Source of the DNA: Trypanosoma brucei gambiense DAL972
Taxonomy: Eukaryota; Euglenozoa; Kinetoplastea; Trypanosomatida; Trypanosomatidae
Reading direction: 5' to 3'
NCBI RefSeq assembly: GCF_000210295.1
Contig: NC_026741.1
Location: 2,108,001-2,172,000, forward strand
DNA: 64,000 bases
Position 1 is the stretch's first letter; each line of letters opens with the position of its first letter. A model generated the notes under the pieces. The model did no database searches. It was not told the origin of the DNA and saw only the letters and a list, made by a program, of their open reading frames with translations. The translations under genes were made by a program, and so were the position numbers. Below, one piece after another: positions 62,009 through 64,000 of this stretch.

Positions 62009-62419
62009 ATGAGCGAGTTGTTGAAAAATGTAGCAGTGGCCCCACCACAGGTCCAGCCCTCTACAGCCACGCTGGTGACGGATGCCACCGTGCAGGGATG
62101 GGGATGGATGTTATTTCGAGATACGGGAGAGATCTTAATAGCAAGAGGCGCATGGGAAAAGGCACCTCACATGATAGCACAAGGTAAAGCACGAGCGATT
62201 CAACTCTCCCTGTTAGCGTTTCGGGGGCGTTTCGATGAGCCATTACACATATGTGTGGATAACACTGCTGTAATGCATATTATGAGAAAAGGCAACACGC
62301 ATTCAAGTGCCCTAGTGAGAGAGGCATCTAATATTGACAGGATATTACGACAAGAACTGATAAGTGCCACATGGAGTTACGTTACATTTCGGGGTAAATC
62401 CAACCTATGGGGTTTCTAG
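62009..62419 (+). pseudogene. RNase H remnant
   Basis: A 136-codon open stretch has the RNase H acidic residues in VTDATVQGWG and CVDNTAV. The expected Glu between them is absent (GKARAIQLSLLAF). The frame ends at RGKSNLWGF; another frame goes on to a GVSRG-like ending, so the domain end is frameshifted. Confidence 0.7.
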
Positions 62420-63408
62420 AGGGCTACCTGTCAGGGGCAGGACTTAGCGAAGGAAAGCGCGGGAGGCGGGATGAGAACGCTTTCAGCTCTTCCACATAGT
62501 TAGTAAATTATCGTTTAAGTTCATAGTTTGTGTAGGATGATGAGGAACGCTTACTGTTTCTTCAGCATGATAGTTATTTCCTATATATATTTTTCTATCA
62601 AGTAAAGGGAAGGTGAACACAAAGCTATTCGGTTTTCAGTTGAAAAAATAAATGTGTTGTATTAAGGTTCTTTTCGGATACTGTGATGACGTATGTTTTT
62701 TTCCTCCTTGTGCTAAATTTCTTTTTCGCTGGTATTCTTCTTTCCATAGATTTGTGGCTTCCTACCGTTTGGAACGATTACGGACCCCTACACACAATAA
62801 GTAAATTTCTTATATATTTCCTTTATATATGTTCTTTATATATTTGTTTTTGATTTCTTTGGAGTTTTTAAGTCTATTTCTCGTTTGTTTTTTTGTATTC
62901 CTGTCTCGCATTTGCCATGTTGTCATTATGTCTGTAACCGAGATTGTCGTCGAGTGCTGCCATTTTAAGCTTCTGTTAGTACAACATTCTACTAATTTTG
63001 TTTTTTTGTTCCTTTTCTTATCCTTATTGCTTCAGGGTTTGTGTAGGTAAAGAAGTGCCATGACATGATGTGTATTGGCTGCGTGTATTTGAAGCCAGAC
63101 GCTGGTGAAGACTGACAGCTTATAGTCGGTAAGAACTGTTAGTTCCCTATACGTGTGGGTTAACAGTAACCATCCCCTCCTTCTGTTGCCGTTTCATGGT
63201 TCGATGGCGTAAAGGAATTAACTGTGCGTTGCTATACTGACAGTGCTTCTATTGTTGCAGTGGGATTTTGTTTTCTTGCGATGTGAGCAGCATTACACTT
63301 TGCTGCTTTCCCTTTTTCCAATGCGCATGTTCACCTTTCGTGTTTAATTGCTTGTTATCACAATTCCAATAGGTTAGGTCACATTATTCCTTGCGTAGTG
63401 GAAGTGAG
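62420..63408. other. Spacer between retroelement and transporter copy 4
   Basis: About 1 kb. From 62984 it duplicates the 5' flank of transporter copy 1. Before that it is AT-rich with a T-rich zone at 62845-62905 and no supported gene. Confidence 0.6.
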
Positions 63409-63532
63409 ATGCGAGCCACCAAAAAGCATCCGAATGATGGAAAGGGAGCCACTACCGATCCATTTGTTGACGGCAGCAATCCAATTCCCTCTGAGGTCGC
63501 TGCTTTCGATCCTTCGCAGCAGGAACATGTTG
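62984..63532 (+). repeat. Duplicated 5' region of transporter gene 4 (partner 52621-53169)
   Basis: Constant 10363-base offset from the flank of copy 1, including the pyrimidine tract and both candidate acceptors. Confidence 0.85.
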
Positions 63533-64000
63533 ATGTGGTAAAGGAAGTGAAACCCTCGCTCTTCACCGTACTTCTTGAGAAGTTTATTCCCCATGGTGGA
63601 TTGTGGTCCTGTGCCCTGAACCTGGCCTCTGCTACATTGGGTGCTGGCATTTGCTCACTTCCGACTGGTTTCAATTTGAGTGGGATTGTTATGTCCTGCA
63701 TTTACCTTGTTTGCGTTGCGGTTGGCACGGTGTACTCTCTTAATCTTCTTGCAAAGGTTGCAGTGAAGACGGGATCGCGTAATTACGGAGAAGCTGCCAA
63801 AGCAGTGATGGGTCCACTTACTGGTTACTACGCGGCAGCGCTTATGATAGTGATGTGCTTTGGCGGCTCCGTTGCTTACATCATCATTATTGGTATCATT
63901 TTGAAGGCTGTGCTCAGTCGTGATGGTGTTCCGGAATATTTGAAATCAGAAAGTGGTAATCGGCTAATGACATCCATGGTGTGGTTGGTGATTATCTTAC
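63409..64000 (+). CDS. AAAP-family amino-acid transporter, copy 4, cut by window edge
   Basis: The first 197 codons are present and open to the window end. The N terminus is the copy-1 type (MRATKKHP). Within the first spans it has SLPTGFN as in copies 2 and 3, LMIVMCFGGSVAYI as in copy 1, and a unique loop ILKAVLSRDG. A further private change is Thr in LFTVLLEKF, where the other copies have Ala. It is thus a mosaic of the other types. The 3' part lies beyond the window. Confidence 0.9.
   Translation, partial: MRATKKHPNDGKGATTDPFVDGSNPIPSEVAAFDPSQQEHVDVVKEVKPSLFTVLLEKFIPHGGLWSCALNLASATLGAGICSLPTGFNLSGIVMSCIYLVCVAVGTVYSLNLLAKVAVKTGSRNYGEAAKAVMGPLTGYYAAALMIVMCFGGSVAYIIIIGIILKAVLSRDGVPEYLKSESGNRLMTSMVWLVIIL

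Larger units (their letters stand above)
59397..62419 (+). mobile_element. Decayed VIPER-like (tyrosine-recombinase) retroelement
   Basis: Broken frames across 3 kb give, in order, a possible ORF1 remnant, a tyrosine recombinase, a reverse transcriptase and an RNase H. This order is that of VIPER, the DIRS-related element of trypanosomes. The recombinase has a SAM-like core-binding region near 59991-60200, the box-II motif HSIKRG near 60607-60624 and a Tyr in GRYL at 60748-60750. The reverse transcriptase has FDLKASFF and WIDNIRI. The RNase H carries TDA and VDN. Numerous stops and frameshifts show it is dead. Exact ends, any split repeats and target site were not found. Base composition is A-richer on this strand than neighbouring genes. 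Confidence 0.75.

Noticed and set aside
1..64000. CRISPR arrays, operons or bacterial features
   Set aside because: Repeats are microsatellites or gene duplications, and gene spacing with pyrimidine tracts is kinetoplastid.

Overview
The window reads as nuclear DNA of an African trypanosome, most probably the Trypanosoma brucei group. Every convincing gene lies on the + strand. None shows a convincing cis intron. Genes are separated by AT-rich spacers carrying long T/C tracts followed by AG dinucleotides, which is the layout of a kinetoplastid polycistronic unit processed by spliced-leader trans-splicing. The gene content agrees: an ApaH-like phosphatase, an FG nucleoporin of trypanosome type, two mitochondrial RNA-editing accessory proteins in tandem, a GT31-type surface glycosyltransferase, an AAAP amino-acid transporter array and a VIPER-like retroelement. 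From memory the gene order fits the distal part of T. brucei chromosome 8 (around Tb927.8.8000-8300). That placement is recollection, not a search result.

Layout. Positions 1-13.2 kb hold single-copy housekeeping genes: an SFI1-like repeat protein, an acylated monoglyceride-lipase-like hydrolase, a p24 cargo receptor, the ApaH-like phosphatase and the FG nucleoporin, with a sized N gap at 4895-5163. Positions 14.5-24.0 kb form a rearranged accessory block in which glycosyltransferase (GT) and Cys-rich zinc-finger-like (ZF) genes occur as a broken GT end, ZF1, a truncated GT, a scar made of ZF and GT pieces, an intact GT and ZF2. Long identical tracts alternate with abruptly divergent ones, so gene conversion or ectopic recombination has been active. 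Positions 25.2-39.8 kb return to single-copy genes: a saposin-like membrane protein, an acidic hypothetical protein, a large Rab-like GTPase with a Leu at the catalytic Gln position, a C2 protein and an 821-residue protein with a perfect 234-bp internal duplication. Positions 41.6-47.8 kb carry two mitochondrial proteins that I read as MRB8170 and MRB8180. A 100-N gap at 49513-49612 joins the 5' part of one gene to the 3' part of a different one, a CCDC39/FAP59-like axonemal coiled coil. From 53 kb to the end lie four near-identical amino-acid transporter genes (the last cut by the window edge), interrupted at about 59.4-62.4 kb by a decayed VIPER-type tyrosine-recombinase retroelement.

The genes do not form one pathway; trypanosome transcription units are functionally mixed. 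Local themes are the GT/ZF cluster, the mitochondrial editing pair and the transporter array. Several gene starts were chosen at the first ATG after a plausible trans-splice acceptor, because some longer reading frames begin only at TTG or GTG.
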